This document shows, in pieces, positions 47,910 to 56,731 of a stretch of DNA of 64,000 nucleotides; the first letter of the stretch is position 1; each line of letters opens with the position of its first letter. The DNA is from Piscinibacter defluvii (GTDB lineage Bacteria; Pseudomonadota; Gammaproteobacteria; Burkholderiales; Burkholderiaceae_C). Position numbers and translations under genes: made by a program. The stretch lies in the NCBI RefSeq assembly GCF_004011805.1, contig NZ_RCHJ01000014.1, positions 213,020 through 277,019 of the forward strand. Reading direction: 5' to 3'. The notes under the pieces are model-generated. The model worked only from the letters and a program-made list of their open reading frames with translations. It searched no databases and had not been told where the DNA came from.

Positions 47910-50180
47910 TCAGGGTTCGCGCAGCGGCGCCAGGTCCCAGCTGAAGACGACCGAATCGGGGCTCGAGCTGGCGGCCCAGCTGCCCTTCAGGCGTCCGTCG
48001 AGGCCGATCACCGGAGCCAGCGCCGGCTCGGTGTGGGTCAGCGCGAACATGCCGGGCGCCGAGGCGTACTGCGTGCCGCAATCGGGCTGCGGCCCGCTCA
48101 CGCTGCCGAGCAGGCCGAACCGCTGCGAGCCGGCGTCGATGCTGTAGGCGCCGCGCCGGCTGCCGACCACGCCCTGCTGCTGCACGCGCAGGCTGGCCGG
48201 CAGCGACTCGGCGAAGTTGTTGATCACGATGCTGCCGAAGGCCAGCCCGCCGAGCACGATCGAGGTGTCGGTGGCCGAGGCGTTGAGCAGGTAGCTGCAG
48301 CCGCTTTCCGTGTAGGCCTCGCTCAGCGTCCAGGCCGCGCGGCGGAACAGCGGCGCGGCGATCGGCACGCGCAGCCGGCCGGTGGCCGCGTCGTTGTACT
48401 GCAGCGAGGCCAGGCCGTTGGGCTTGTAGTCGAACAGCAGCGTCGAGGTGGCGGTGATGGTGCCGGACGACCAGGAGCCGAGGATGTCGGTACGCCGGGC
48501 GCTGCCGCTGAAGCCCCAGCAGCCGATGTTGTTGCGCTTGACCGTCGGCGCGGTCGCGGCGACCACCTGCGTCGTGCTGCCGATGTCGGCGCTGGCCACG
48601 ATCACCACCAGCTCGGCCAGCCGCTGCGCCTTGGCGTCGCGGCAGAAGCCGATCCACTCCTTCGCGGTCCAGTCCTCCTCCACCCAGCTGCCACCGGCCG
48701 CGCGCCACAGTGCCTGCACCGAGACGGCCTTGCCGGCCTTGTAGGGCGGGTAGAAGGTGTTGCGGACCATCAGCGAGCGGGTCGCCACGTCGCTGAAGGT
48801 GAAGCGGTAGTAGCGCGTCGACACGTTGGCCACCGAGCTGGCGAGCGCGGTCGAGGCCTCGGCGACGCCGCCCAGGTTCGCGTTCACCGTCGTCGGGTGG
48901 TCCGGCGCCAGCACCGCAACCGTGGTCAGCCCGTCCCAGTTGCGGAACGCCGGCCTTCCGGCGTTCGTCACCGGCGGCTGGTTCCACAGCGCCTTGGCGT
49001 ACTTCGGCCACAGCGCGCGCCGCCCGCCCGGCAGCACGGCCTCGATCGCGGCGAGCGCGCTGAGCTGCGTCGTCGTCGCGGCGAGCAGCTGTCGCACGGT
49101 GGTGTTGCCCATGGTGCGGCCGATGAACTGGTAGAGCAGGTAGGCACCGTAGTCGCGGGTGCGTGTCGTGCTCGCCGCGCACGACCCGGCGGCGCGGCTG
49201 GTGATGGACAGGAAGTTCGAGTTCATGTGGCAGCTGGCGTCGGCCAGCAGCGTCGCGTTGCCCGGGTAGCTCGCCTCGACGGCCCAGTTCGCCAGCGCGT
49301 TGCGCATCCAGCCGTAGCTCAGCTGGTCCGCCGCCATCAGGTAGGACCACATCACCGCGTGCATGAACTGGTGCGCGAGGGTGTACTGCAGCACCCCGGC
49401 CGCCAGCCCGCTGCGCACGACGATGAAGCTGCTGCTCTGGCGCGTCGAGGCCGATTCGGGATAGGTCGCGCCGCGCGAGCCGAAGCCGGCGACGATGTAG
49501 ACGTCGAGCCGGTTGTCGCCGCCGTCGCAGGCCAGCGCGAGATCGGACAGCGGCGCCTTGAAGCCCAGCCCCGTGACCAGCGTCGGCCAGATGGTGGCGT
49601 CGAACGCGGCGACGATGGCCTGCGCCTGAGTCAGGTCAGCGGTGCGCGACTTGTCGTACCACACCCGCACGCGTGCCACCGCCCCGGGCAGGCTGGCCCA
49701 GGTCGCGTTGGCGGCGCAGGCCGGCCGCGCGACGGCGGCCGCCTGCACGCGCCCGGCGTCGGCGCCCGCCCAGCCGGTGGCGGCGGACGGCCGCAAGGTG
49801 AAAGGCGCGAGCTGCTGCCGCATGGACGCCGACAGCCCCTCCCAGGCCAGGCGCAGATCGGCGATCACCGCGTTGCCGTCGACCTCGTCGATCGGCTCGC
49901 CCGCGGCGTCGGCGGCGGGGCGGAAGCGCTCCGGCAGGCGTGCGTCGCCGGCCAGCGCGAACACGCGGTAGGCGAGGGCGGTCTGAGCGTCGATCTCGCC
50001 GGCGTCGCGGGCGGCGGCGATCGCCGCGTCGACCGTCGTGCGCGGGGTGCGGCCGTCGGCCGAGACCGGCGCGGGCGCGGCTTCCTGCTCGTCGTCGTCG
50101 GCCGGGCCCCCGCCGCAGGCCGCCAGTGCGGCCAGGACGAGCAGGGCGGCAAGGCGGTGCAGCATGCGGATCCGACCCAT
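47910..50180 (-). CDS. Lipoprotein with degenerate zincin motif (HQxxH)
   Basis: 756 residues. A lipobox is seen in LVLAALAACGGG, so the mature protein begins at Cys and is lipid-anchored. The central part carries HQFMH at 270-274 and NWAVEA with Glu302, the layout of a gluzincin (HExxH ... E) but with Gln in place of the catalytic Glu. The C-terminal half (about 400-756) has beta-rich repeats and two YTE-like blocks. The start at 50180 has GGAGG at best spacing. If catalysis needs the Glu, this is an inactive protease homologue that could bind zinc. Confidence 0.62.
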   Translation of the reverse strand: MGRIRMLHRLAALLVLAALAACGGGPADDDEQEAAPAPVSADGRTPRTTVDAAIAAARDAGEIDAQTALAYRVFALAGDARLPERFRPAADAAGEPIDEVDGNAVIADLRLAWEGLSASMRQQLAPFTLRPSAATGWAGADAGRVQAAAVARPACAANATWASLPGAVARVRVWYDKSRTADLTQAQAIVAAFDATIWPTLVTGLGFKAPLSDLALACDGGDNRLDVYIVAGFGSRGATYPESASTRQSSSFIVVRSGLAAGVLQYTLAHQFMHAVMWSYLMAADQLSYGWMRNALANWAVEASYPGNATLLADASCHMNSNFLSITSRAAGSCAASTTRTRDYGAYLLYQFIGRTMGNTTVRQLLAATTTQLSALAAIEAVLPGGRRALWPKYAKALWNQPPVTNAGRPAFRNWDGLTTVAVLAPDHPTTVNANLGGVAEASTALASSVANVSTRYYRFTFSDVATRSLMVRNTFYPPYKAGKAVSVQALWRAAGGSWVEEDWTAKEWIGFCRDAKAQRLAELVVIVASADIGSTTQVVAATAPTVKRNNIGCWGFSGSARRTDILGSWSSGTITATSTLLFDYKPNGLASLQYNDAATGRLRVPIAAPLFRRAAWTLSEAYTESGCSYLLNASATDTSIVLGGLAFGSIVINNFAESLPASLRVQQQGVVGSRRGAYSIDAGSQRFGLLGSVSGPQPDCGTQYASAPGMFALTHTEPALAPVIGLDGRLKGSWAASSSPDSVVFSWDLAPLREP

Positions 50181-50301
50181 GGCTCCCTCCCCGGCACGGC
50201 GCAGTGAGATGCGGCCCGGCCGATCGAGACCGGCCGGCGCAGACCACTCTCTGCCGCGCGAAACCGGAAGTCAACGGGCCGTGCCCCGCGTCCCGGGGGG
50301 G

Positions 50302-50913
50302 TCAGGCGCCGGCCAGCAGCGCCGCCGCGATGCCCCACATCACCAGCGCGATGGCGCCGTCCAGCAGGCGCCAGGCCAGCGGGCGCGCGAACAGCGGCGC
50401 CAGCAGTCGGGCGCCGTAGCCGAGCGCCGCGAACCAGACTGCGCTGGCCAGCACCGCGCCGAAGCCGAAGCTGGCGCGAGCATCGGCAGGCTGCTGTGCG
50501 CCGATGGCGCCGAGCAGCACCACCGTGTCGAGCCAGCAGTGCGGGTTCAGGTAGGTGAAGGCGAGGCAGGCGGCCACGGCGGCGCGCAGGTCGGTGGTGG
50601 CGCGGCCGCCCGCCTGCAGCGTGTGCGGCGATGCGGCCCGCCGGGCCGCCGCCGCGCCGTAGGCGATCAGGAAGGCCGCGCCGCCCCAGCGCGCCAGTTC
50701 CAGGGCGGACGGGTGCGCCTGCACCAGCGTGCCGAGGCCGAGCAGGCCGAGCGTGATCAGCAGCGCATCGGAGGCGGCGCACAGCAGCACCACCGGCAGC
50801 ACGTGCGCACGCGCCAGGCCCTGGCGCAGCACGAAGGCGTTCTGCGCGCCGATGGCCACGATCAGCGCCGCCGAGCTGGCGAAGCCGCTGGCGAAGGGAA
50901 GGGCGAAGGACAT
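50302..50913 (-). CDS. argO: LysE/ArgO-family amino acid exporter
   Basis: 203 residues with about six membrane segments; GAQNAFVLRQGL at residues 22-33 and TYLNPHCWLD at about 120-129 are LysE-family signatures. It exports arginine or lysine. It is divergent from an ArgP-type regulator, 68 bp apart, which is the standard arrangement. Confidence 0.88.
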   Translation of the reverse strand: MSFALPFASGFASSAALIVAIGAQNAFVLRQGLARAHVLPVVLLCAASDALLITLGLLGLGTLVQAHPSALELARWGGAAFLIAYGAAAARRAASPHTLQAGGRATTDLRAAVAACLAFTYLNPHCWLDTVVLLGAIGAQQPADARASFGFGAVLASAVWFAALGYGARLLAPLFARPLAWRLLDGAIALVMWGIAAALLAGA

Positions 50914-50948
50914 GACGCCAGTGTCGGCCCGTACCCCGGATCGATCCA

Positions 50949-50974
50949 GCTAAACTTTCTCATCCTGGATTAGC
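50949..50974. promoter_or_regulatory. Inverted repeat in the argO-argP control region
   Basis: GCTAA (50949-50953) and TTAGC (50970-50974), 16 bases apart, lie in the 68-bp gap between the divergent starts. Its place suits binding of the LysR-type regulator. Confidence 0.4.
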
Positions 50975-50981
50975 AGAACTG

Positions 50982-51896
50982 ATGCAGCTCGATTCCCGCC
51001 AGCTCGCCGCCTTCGCCGCCGTGCTGCGCGAGGGCAGCTTCGAAGCCGCCGCGCGTGCACTGCACGTCACGCCCTCGGCGGTGAGCCAGCGCATCAAGGC
51101 GCTGGAGGAGCGCCTCGGCCGGGTGTTGATCCGGCGTGGTGCGCCCTGCGTCGCCACCGAGGCGGGCGAGTCGCTGCAGCGCCACGCGCAGCAGGTCGCC
51201 CTGCTGGAGGCCCAGGCGCTGGCGCCGTTCGGGCTGGCCGCAGCGGAGGGCCGCCCGCGCGGCGCCGCGGCGGCCGCGCTGCCGCTGGCGCTGGCCGTCA
51301 ACGCCGACTCGCTGGCGACCTGGTTCGTGCCCGCGCTGGCGCAGGTGCAGCGCGTGCACCCGGTCGGCTTCGAGCTGCAGGTGGAGGACCAGGACCATTC
51401 CCACGAGCTGCTGCGCCAGGGCCGGGTGATCGCCGCGGTGACGGCCGAGCCGCAGCCGGTGCAGGGCTGCGCGGTGCGCCGGCTCGGTGCGATGCGCTAC
51501 CGCGCCGTGGCCAGCCCGGCCTTCGTGGCGCGCTGGTTCCCGCGTGGCCTGGAGGAGTCCGCGCTGGCGGCCGCGCCCTGCGCGGTGTTCAACGAGAAGG
51601 ACCGGCTGCAGGAGCGCTTCCTGCGCCGCCTGCTGCGCAAGCCGCCGGTGCCGCCGCGTCACCGCGTGCCGAGCACGCACGGCTTCGTGCACGCGGCACT
51701 GCATGGCCTGGCCTGGGGCATGAACCCGGAGGCGCTGGTCGCGCCGCTGCTGGCCGGCGGCGACCTGGTCGAGCTGGCACCCGGCCAGGTGCTGGACGTG
51801 CCGCTGCACTGGCAGCACTGGCGCCTCGAGGCCGAGGTGCTGCGCGCCCTGAACCTGGCCGTCGAGGCCGCGGCGCGGGCCGCGCTGGTGCGCTGA
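50982..51896 (+). CDS. argP: LysR-type regulator of amino acid export (ArgP-like)
   Basis: 304 residues. N-terminal HTH (ALHVTPSAVSQRIKALEERLG) and a C-terminal substrate-binding fold. It senses lysine or arginine and controls the divergent exporter. The start MQLDSRQLAAF is the family norm. Confidence 0.86.
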   Translation: MQLDSRQLAAFAAVLREGSFEAAARALHVTPSAVSQRIKALEERLGRVLIRRGAPCVATEAGESLQRHAQQVALLEAQALAPFGLAAAEGRPRGAAAAALPLALAVNADSLATWFVPALAQVQRVHPVGFELQVEDQDHSHELLRQGRVIAAVTAEPQPVQGCAVRRLGAMRYRAVASPAFVARWFPRGLEESALAAAPCAVFNEKDRLQERFLRRLLRKPPVPPRHRVPSTHGFVHAALHGLAWGMNPEALVAPLLAGGDLVELAPGQVLDVPLHWQHWRLEAEVLRALNLAVEAAARAALVR

Positions 51897-51934
51897 CTTC
51901 CACCCTCGCGCAGGCATCGCGCCGGCCCGGTCCG

Positions 51935-52165
51935 TCAGCTCGCGAGATCGTCGAGCGTGCAGCCGGCTGCGGCCGCCAGGTCGGCTGCCAGGCTGGGGTG
52001 CGTGGCCACGAGGTCCAGCGCGCGGCGGCGCAGGGCGACGGCGGCGCGACGGGTCTGCCAGCGTTGCCAGGCAGCGGTCAGCCAGGTGATGGGTTCGCGT
52101 GCCGGGAACCGCAGGCGCGACGGCAGGCGTGCTGCGGTCGGATGGATCGTCGTCGAGCTGTGCAT
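51935..52165 (-). CDS. Small hypothetical protein
   Basis: 76 residues from an ATG with GGAG seven bases upstream (52165 chosen over 52231). ITWLTAAWQRWQTRRAA is an amphipathic helix, followed by ALRRRALDLVATHPSL; faint resemblance to DUF1127. It is convergent with argP and divergent from the LysR gene at 52290. Confidence 0.5.
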   Translation of the reverse strand: MHSSTTIHPTAARLPSRLRFPAREPITWLTAAWQRWQTRRAAVALRRRALDLVATHPSLAADLAAAAGCTLDDLAS

Positions 52166-52257
52166 GTTGTTCTCCACGAAGGACTCGAGCAGTCCCCACG
52201 CGGTGAATCTAGGCCCGCGATTGACATCCATGTAGGCCTACGATCCGGTTTCAGTAC

Positions 52258-52270
52258 CAACCAACGGTTG
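52258..52270. promoter_or_regulatory. Inverted repeat upstream of the LysR gene
   Basis: CAACC/GGTTG around AAC at 52258-52270, 20 bases before the LysR ATG. A perfect 10-bp palindrome (GTAGGCCTAC) lies just upstream at 52232-52241. Either could be an autoregulatory site. Confidence 0.3.
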
Positions 52271-52289
52271 TGAATGCGACCCTGCCGCC

Positions 52290-53225
52290 ATGGACACCTT
52301 GCGCGCCATCACGCTCTTCGTCGACGCCGCCGCGGCCGGCAGCTTCCAGCGCGTGGCGCTCGCGCGGGCCATCACGCCGCAGGCGGTCAGCAAGGCGATC
52401 CGCCAACTCGAGCAACACCTGGGCGTGCGCCTGTTCCATCGCACCACGCGGCGCAGCAGCCTGACGACCGACGGCCTGGCCTTCCTCGAATCGGTGCGGC
52501 CCGGGCTCGACGCGATCGATGCGGCCGTCGGCCGCGCGCGCGCCAGCACCGAAGCGATCGAGGGGCCCCTGCGGATCACCGCGCCGCGCTTCGCCCGCAA
52601 GGCCCTGCTGGCGCCGCTGGCCGAGTTCTCGACCCTGCACCCGCAGGTGCAGCTCGACCTGCGCATCGAGGACGACTACACCGACATCGTCGCGGCACAG
52701 ATCGACGTCGGCTTCCGCGGCGGGTCGGCCCCGACCGGGCAGGTCATCTCGCGCCGGCTGTTCTCGGTGGAGCAGCGCCTGTGCGCCTCACCGGCGTACC
52801 TGTCGCGGCACGGCCGGCCCGCCGACGTGGCCGCGCTGGCCCGGCACCGCTGCACCGGCTTTCGCCTCGCCACGACCGGGCGCCTCGCACCTTGCCAGCT
52901 GCTCGTCGACGGCGAGATGCGGCGCATCGACCTGCCGGTGGTGTTCTGCGCGAACGATTCGGAGGTCGAACTCGATGCCGTGCTGGCCGGCGTCGGCATC
53001 GGTCTGATCGACGGCCTGACCGGCGCCGACGAAGTGCGCTCCGGCCGGCTCGTGCCCCTGCTCGAGGCGCATCCGGGGCCGGAAGTCGGCTTCCACCTCT
53101 ACTTCGCGCAGCGCAGGAACCTGCCGCGGCGCGTGCGCACCTTCATCGACTTCATCGTCCAGAGGCTGCAGGATTCGCCCCGGTTCCGCTTCGATCCGGC
53201 TCCGTCGCGGCGCCGCTCGCGCTGA
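52290..53225 (+). CDS. LysR-type transcriptional regulator
   Basis: 311 residues, N-terminal HTH (ALARAITPQAVSKAIRQLEQHLG) and effector domain. The motif is of the group of LysR regulators with MDTLRAI start. Target unknown. Its 3' end overlaps the convergent AraC gene by 74 bp. Confidence 0.85.
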   Translation: MDTLRAITLFVDAAAAGSFQRVALARAITPQAVSKAIRQLEQHLGVRLFHRTTRRSSLTTDGLAFLESVRPGLDAIDAAVGRARASTEAIEGPLRITAPRFARKALLAPLAEFSTLHPQVQLDLRIEDDYTDIVAAQIDVGFRGGSAPTGQVISRRLFSVEQRLCASPAYLSRHGRPADVAALARHRCTGFRLATTGRLAPCQLLVDGEMRRIDLPVVFCANDSEVELDAVLAGVGIGLIDGLTGADEVRSGRLVPLLEAHPGPEVGFHLYFAQRRNLPRRVRTFIDFIVQRLQDSPRFRFDPAPSRRRSR

Positions 53226-54252
53226 GCCCGGCCGCGCCCGACGGTGTGGCTGCGCCGGCCTGGCCGCGCCGCCACGTGGCCGGCGGCAGCCCGGTGGCGC
53301 GCTTGAACGCGCGCGAGAACGCGGCCTCCGAGTCGTAGCCGATCTCCAGCGCCACCGCTGCCACGCTGAGATGGCTCTCGCGCAGCAGCCGCGCGCCGCA
53401 CTGCATGCGCCAGCTGGTCAGGTACTGCATCGGCGGCATGCCGATCAGCGCGACGAATCGCTCGTGCAGCGCCGAGCGGGACAGCCCGACCCGGCGCCCC
53501 AGGTCGTCCAGCGTCCAGGGCGCGGCCGGGTCGCCGTGCATCAGCGCGATCGCACGCCCCACCTGCCGGTCGCGCAGCGCGCTCAGCCAGCCGCGTGACT
53601 GCGCGGGCAGCGAGTCCAGGTAGCGGCGCGCGCCGTCGACGAACACCATCTCGCTGACCCGCTGCAGCAGTGCGGCGCTGCCGGCGCGGCGGGCGCCGGT
53701 TTCCGCAGCCGCGTGTTCCAGCATCGGCGCCACCCAGGCCCCTACGCCCTCGGCCGGCAGGTGCAGCAGCCGCGGCAGCGCCTCGATCAGCGGGTTGAAG
53801 GGCTTCAGGTCCACGGCGATGAAGCCGCACACGATGACGGCCGTCGCCTCGTCGGGCGGGAGCCCCCGGCCGGCCTCGAACATGCCGCCGCGGTAGGTGA
53901 CGGGAATGGGCTTGGGGTCGTCGCGCATGCGCACGAGCCAGTCGCCGCGTTCATCGGCCGGCGTCACCCCGGGCGCGCTGGAGACCACGTGCTCGTCGCC
54001 GTGCGGCAGCATGACGATGTCGCCCTCGCGCAGGCGCAGCGGCGGCTCGCCGTCGACGGCGACCCAGCCTTCGCCCTTGACGATCATGTGGTACTCGATC
54101 ACGTGCTCGGCGCCCGGCATCACCGCCGGCCCCATCACCTTCGACGACGGGGCCTGAGCCGCCCACTCGTCGCGGCAGCTGACATGGAAGAAGACCGAGC
54201 CGCGCAGCCGCACGCTGCGCAGCACGTCGGACAGCGGATCCGCCACGTTCAT
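53152..54252 (-). CDS. AraC-family regulator with N-terminal cupin
   Basis: 366 residues. Cupin_6-type sensor at about 20-190, then the two HTH motifs of AraC: LGRRVGLSRSALHERFVALIG (about 251-271) and VALEIGYDSEAAFSRAFKRATG (about 299-320). The C-terminal 40 residues are Ala/Gly-rich and overlap the LysR 3' end. It is divergent from the first methyltransferase gene, 138 bp apart, and probably controls it. Confidence 0.86.
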   Translation of the reverse strand: MNVADPLSDVLRSVRLRGSVFFHVSCRDEWAAQAPSSKVMGPAVMPGAEHVIEYHMIVKGEGWVAVDGEPPLRLREGDIVMLPHGDEHVVSSAPGVTPADERGDWLVRMRDDPKPIPVTYRGGMFEAGRGLPPDEATAVIVCGFIAVDLKPFNPLIEALPRLLHLPAEGVGAWVAPMLEHAAAETGARRAGSAALLQRVSEMVFVDGARRYLDSLPAQSRGWLSALRDRQVGRAIALMHGDPAAPWTLDDLGRRVGLSRSALHERFVALIGMPPMQYLTSWRMQCGARLLRESHLSVAAVALEIGYDSEAAFSRAFKRATGLPPATWRRGQAGAATPSGAAGLSASGAATEPDRSGTGANPAASGR

Positions 54253-54390
54253 CGGGCCGCCTGCGGCGGGTGGGCGGACGCACGAGCAAGGTCGGGCGAC
54301 GCGGGGCGAAGCGCCGCCGGGCGCGCGCGGGAATCATGGCCACACCGCCGACGGACCCGTCGGTCCCCATCGACCCGCAAGGAATCCACC

Positions 54391-55227
54391 ATGGCTCCCA
54401 CCTCCTCCGCCCCGGCCGTCGCGCCGGACTATGCCGCGATCAAGCAGCGCCAGCAGGCCACCTGGGGCAGCGGCGACTATGCCGTCGTCGGCACGACACT
54501 GCAGATTGTCGGCGAGACCCTCGCCGAGGCCGCCGACCTGCGCGCCGGCGAGCGGGTGCTCGATATTGCCGCGGGCAACGGCAATGCCACGCTGGCCGCG
54601 GCACGCCGCTTCGCCGACGTGACCTCGACCGACTACGTGCCCGCCCTGCTCGACAAGGGGCGGCGGCGGGCCGAGGCCGAAGGCCTGGCGAACGTGCGCT
54701 TCGAGGTCGCCGACGCCGAAGCGCTGCCCTACGAGGCCGGCCGCTTCGACGTGGTGCTGTCGACCTTCGGCGTGATGTTCGCGCCCGACCAGGCCACCGC
54801 CGCGCGCGAGATGCTGCGCGTGACACGTTCCGGTGGCCGCATCGGCATGGCCAACTGGACCCCGGAAGGTTTCATCGGCCGCCTGTTCAAGATCATCGGT
54901 GCCCACGTCGCGCCGCCGGCCGGCGTGCGCTCGCCGGCGCTGTGGGGCAGCGAGTCGCACCTGACCGCGCTGTTCGGTCCGCGCGCGCGTGAACTGCGCA
55001 TCGAACGCAGGCACTTCGCGTTCCGCTACCAGTCGGCCGCGCATTTCCTGGCCGTCTTCCGCGAGTACTACGGCCCCACCCACAAGGCCTTCGGCGCGCT
55101 GGACGCGGCCGGCCAGCAGGCGCTGGCACGCGACATCAGCGCGCTGCTGGACGAACTGGACGTCGGGGGCGGCCGTGGCCTGGTCGTGCCCAGCGAGTAC
55201 GCCGAGGTCGTCATCACCGTGGCCTGA
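54391..55227 (+). CDS. SAM-dependent class I methyltransferase (copy 1)
   Basis: 278 residues. Motif I is VLDIAAGNGNATLAA (about residues 57-71), then DADALP-like acidic motif (VADAEALP) and the STFGVMF motif. AAGGA sits upstream of the ATG. It is a close paralogue of the gene at 60052: length, order and most motifs agree. The substrate is unknown; Methyltransf_11/25-type enzymes act on small molecules. Confidence 0.82.
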   Translation: MAPTSSAPAVAPDYAAIKQRQQATWGSGDYAVVGTTLQIVGETLAEAADLRAGERVLDIAAGNGNATLAAARRFADVTSTDYVPALLDKGRRRAEAEGLANVRFEVADAEALPYEAGRFDVVLSTFGVMFAPDQATAAREMLRVTRSGGRIGMANWTPEGFIGRLFKIIGAHVAPPAGVRSPALWGSESHLTALFGPRARELRIERRHFAFRYQSAAHFLAVFREYYGPTHKAFGALDAAGQQALARDISALLDELDVGGGRGLVVPSEYAEVVITVA

Positions 55228-55298
55228 CGGCCGCGGCCACCAACGGCGCCGGCAACGGGCCCGGCACGGGTCCGCATCCCGGCACAGGAGAGATCGAC

Positions 55299-55379
55299 AT
55301 GCAGGCAGGTTTCACGCCCTCCGCCGCGGCGGCCCGGTGCGCCGCGCGCGCCGGGGGGCCGGAGGCGATCCGATGGTGA
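55299..55379 (+). CDS. 26-codon leader ORF
   Basis: ATG at 55299 has AGGAGA at good distance. MQAGFTPSAAAARCAARAGG plus six residues. The TGA at 55377-55379 overlaps the ATG of the TPR gene at 55373, so it may serve translational coupling, or be a remnant of a shortened gene. Confidence 0.35.
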   Translation: MQAGFTPSAAAARCAARAGGPEAIRW

Positions 55380-56713
55380 GCCTGGCCATCGACAGCCGGC
55401 AGGCCCCGGGCCAGTGGCCGAGCGGCGCCACGTCCGAGGCGCTGCTGCACTACGAGCGCGCGCTCTGCGCCTTCCGCGCCTGGCGCGGCGGGGTCGACGA
55501 GCTGCTGGCGCGCGCCGTGCGCGCCGCCCCCGCGTTCGTGATGGCGCACGCGACGCAGGCCTGGCTGCTGCTGCTGAGCCGCGACCCGCGGCGCGTCCGC
55601 CGGGCCGCCGCGCCCTACGCCCGGGCGATGCAGCTGCCCACCGGTTCGCGACGCGAGCGGCTTCATCTCGAGGCGATCGGCGCCGTGCTGGCCGACGACC
55701 ACCGGCGCGCGCAGGACCTGCTCGACCGGGTGCTGCACGACGATCCGCACGACCTGCTGGCGCTGCAGGTGGCGCACTCCCTCGACTACCTCGGCGGCGA
55801 CCAGGACCAGCTGCTCGACCGAGTGGCGCGGGTGCTGCCGGCCTGGGCGGGCAGCACGCGGCCCGGCCAGCATGCCCTGCGGGCCATGCATGCGTTCGGC
55901 CTCGTCGAGCGCGGCGACTGCGCTGCCGCCGAACGCGAGGCCCGCGCTGCCCTGGCACTGCATCCGGCCGATGCCCGGGCCCACCACGTGATGGCCCACG
56001 TGTTCGACGGCACCGGCCGCGCCGCCGACGGGCTGCGCTGGATGGCCGAGCACGCCCCGGTGTGGCGCACCAGCGCGGTGGTCGCCGCCCACTGCACCTG
56101 GCACATGGCGCTCTTCCACCTGGCGTTGGGCGAGGCCGCGCAGGCCCTCGCCCTGTACGACGAGGGGATCCCGGCGGTGCGCAGCGGCGAGCTCGCGGAC
56201 CTGATCGACGCCTCGGCCCTGCTCTGGCGCATGGCGCTGCGCGGCGTCGACGTCGGCGCGCGCTGGCCGGCGCTGGCCCAGGCCTGGGCGGCGCACATCG
56301 ACGACGGCTACTGCAGCTTCAGCGACGTACACGCGATGCTCGCCTTCGTGGGGGCGCGCGACGAGGGGCGGGCGCGCCGGCTGCTGCGTGCCCTGGCGGC
56401 GGCGGCCGGACGGCCCACCCGCCACGGCCGCACCACGCGGCAGCTGGGCCTGCCGGCCTGCCAGGCGCTGGCGGCCTTCGGCCGCGGCGACCACACGCTG
56501 GCGATCACCCTGCTGGCCGGCCTGACGGCGACGGCGCACGGCCTCGGCGGCAGCCATGCCCAGCGCGACGTGCTGCACCTCACGCTGCTGCAGGCGGTGG
56601 AGCGCTTGCGCCGGCCGATCGCCCGCACGGCCGGCACGCTGTTCGCGCGGGCCGCTGGCCGCGACGCTGCCCGCAGCGCGGGGGCGACGCTGCCGCTGCG
56701 GCCTGCCACCTGA
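55373..56713 (+). CDS. TPR-repeat protein
   Basis: 446 residues with helical repeats resembling TTC38-type TPR proteins: AEREARAALALHPADARAHH is a typical repeat unit. GGAGG precedes the ATG. No catalytic motif is visible. It lies in the same direction as the methyltransferases around it and may be an accessory protein or scaffold. Confidence 0.72.
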   Translation: MVSLAIDSRQAPGQWPSGATSEALLHYERALCAFRAWRGGVDELLARAVRAAPAFVMAHATQAWLLLLSRDPRRVRRAAAPYARAMQLPTGSRRERLHLEAIGAVLADDHRRAQDLLDRVLHDDPHDLLALQVAHSLDYLGGDQDQLLDRVARVLPAWAGSTRPGQHALRAMHAFGLVERGDCAAAEREARAALALHPADARAHHVMAHVFDGTGRAADGLRWMAEHAPVWRTSAVVAAHCTWHMALFHLALGEAAQALALYDEGIPAVRSGELADLIDASALLWRMALRGVDVGARWPALAQAWAAHIDDGYCSFSDVHAMLAFVGARDEGRARRLLRALAAAAGRPTRHGRTTRQLGLPACQALAAFGRGDHTLAITLLAGLTATAHGLGGSHAQRDVLHLTLLQAVERLRRPIARTAGTLFARAAGRDAARSAGATLPLRPAT

Positions 56714-56731
56714 CCACCGGTGCATCGCGCC

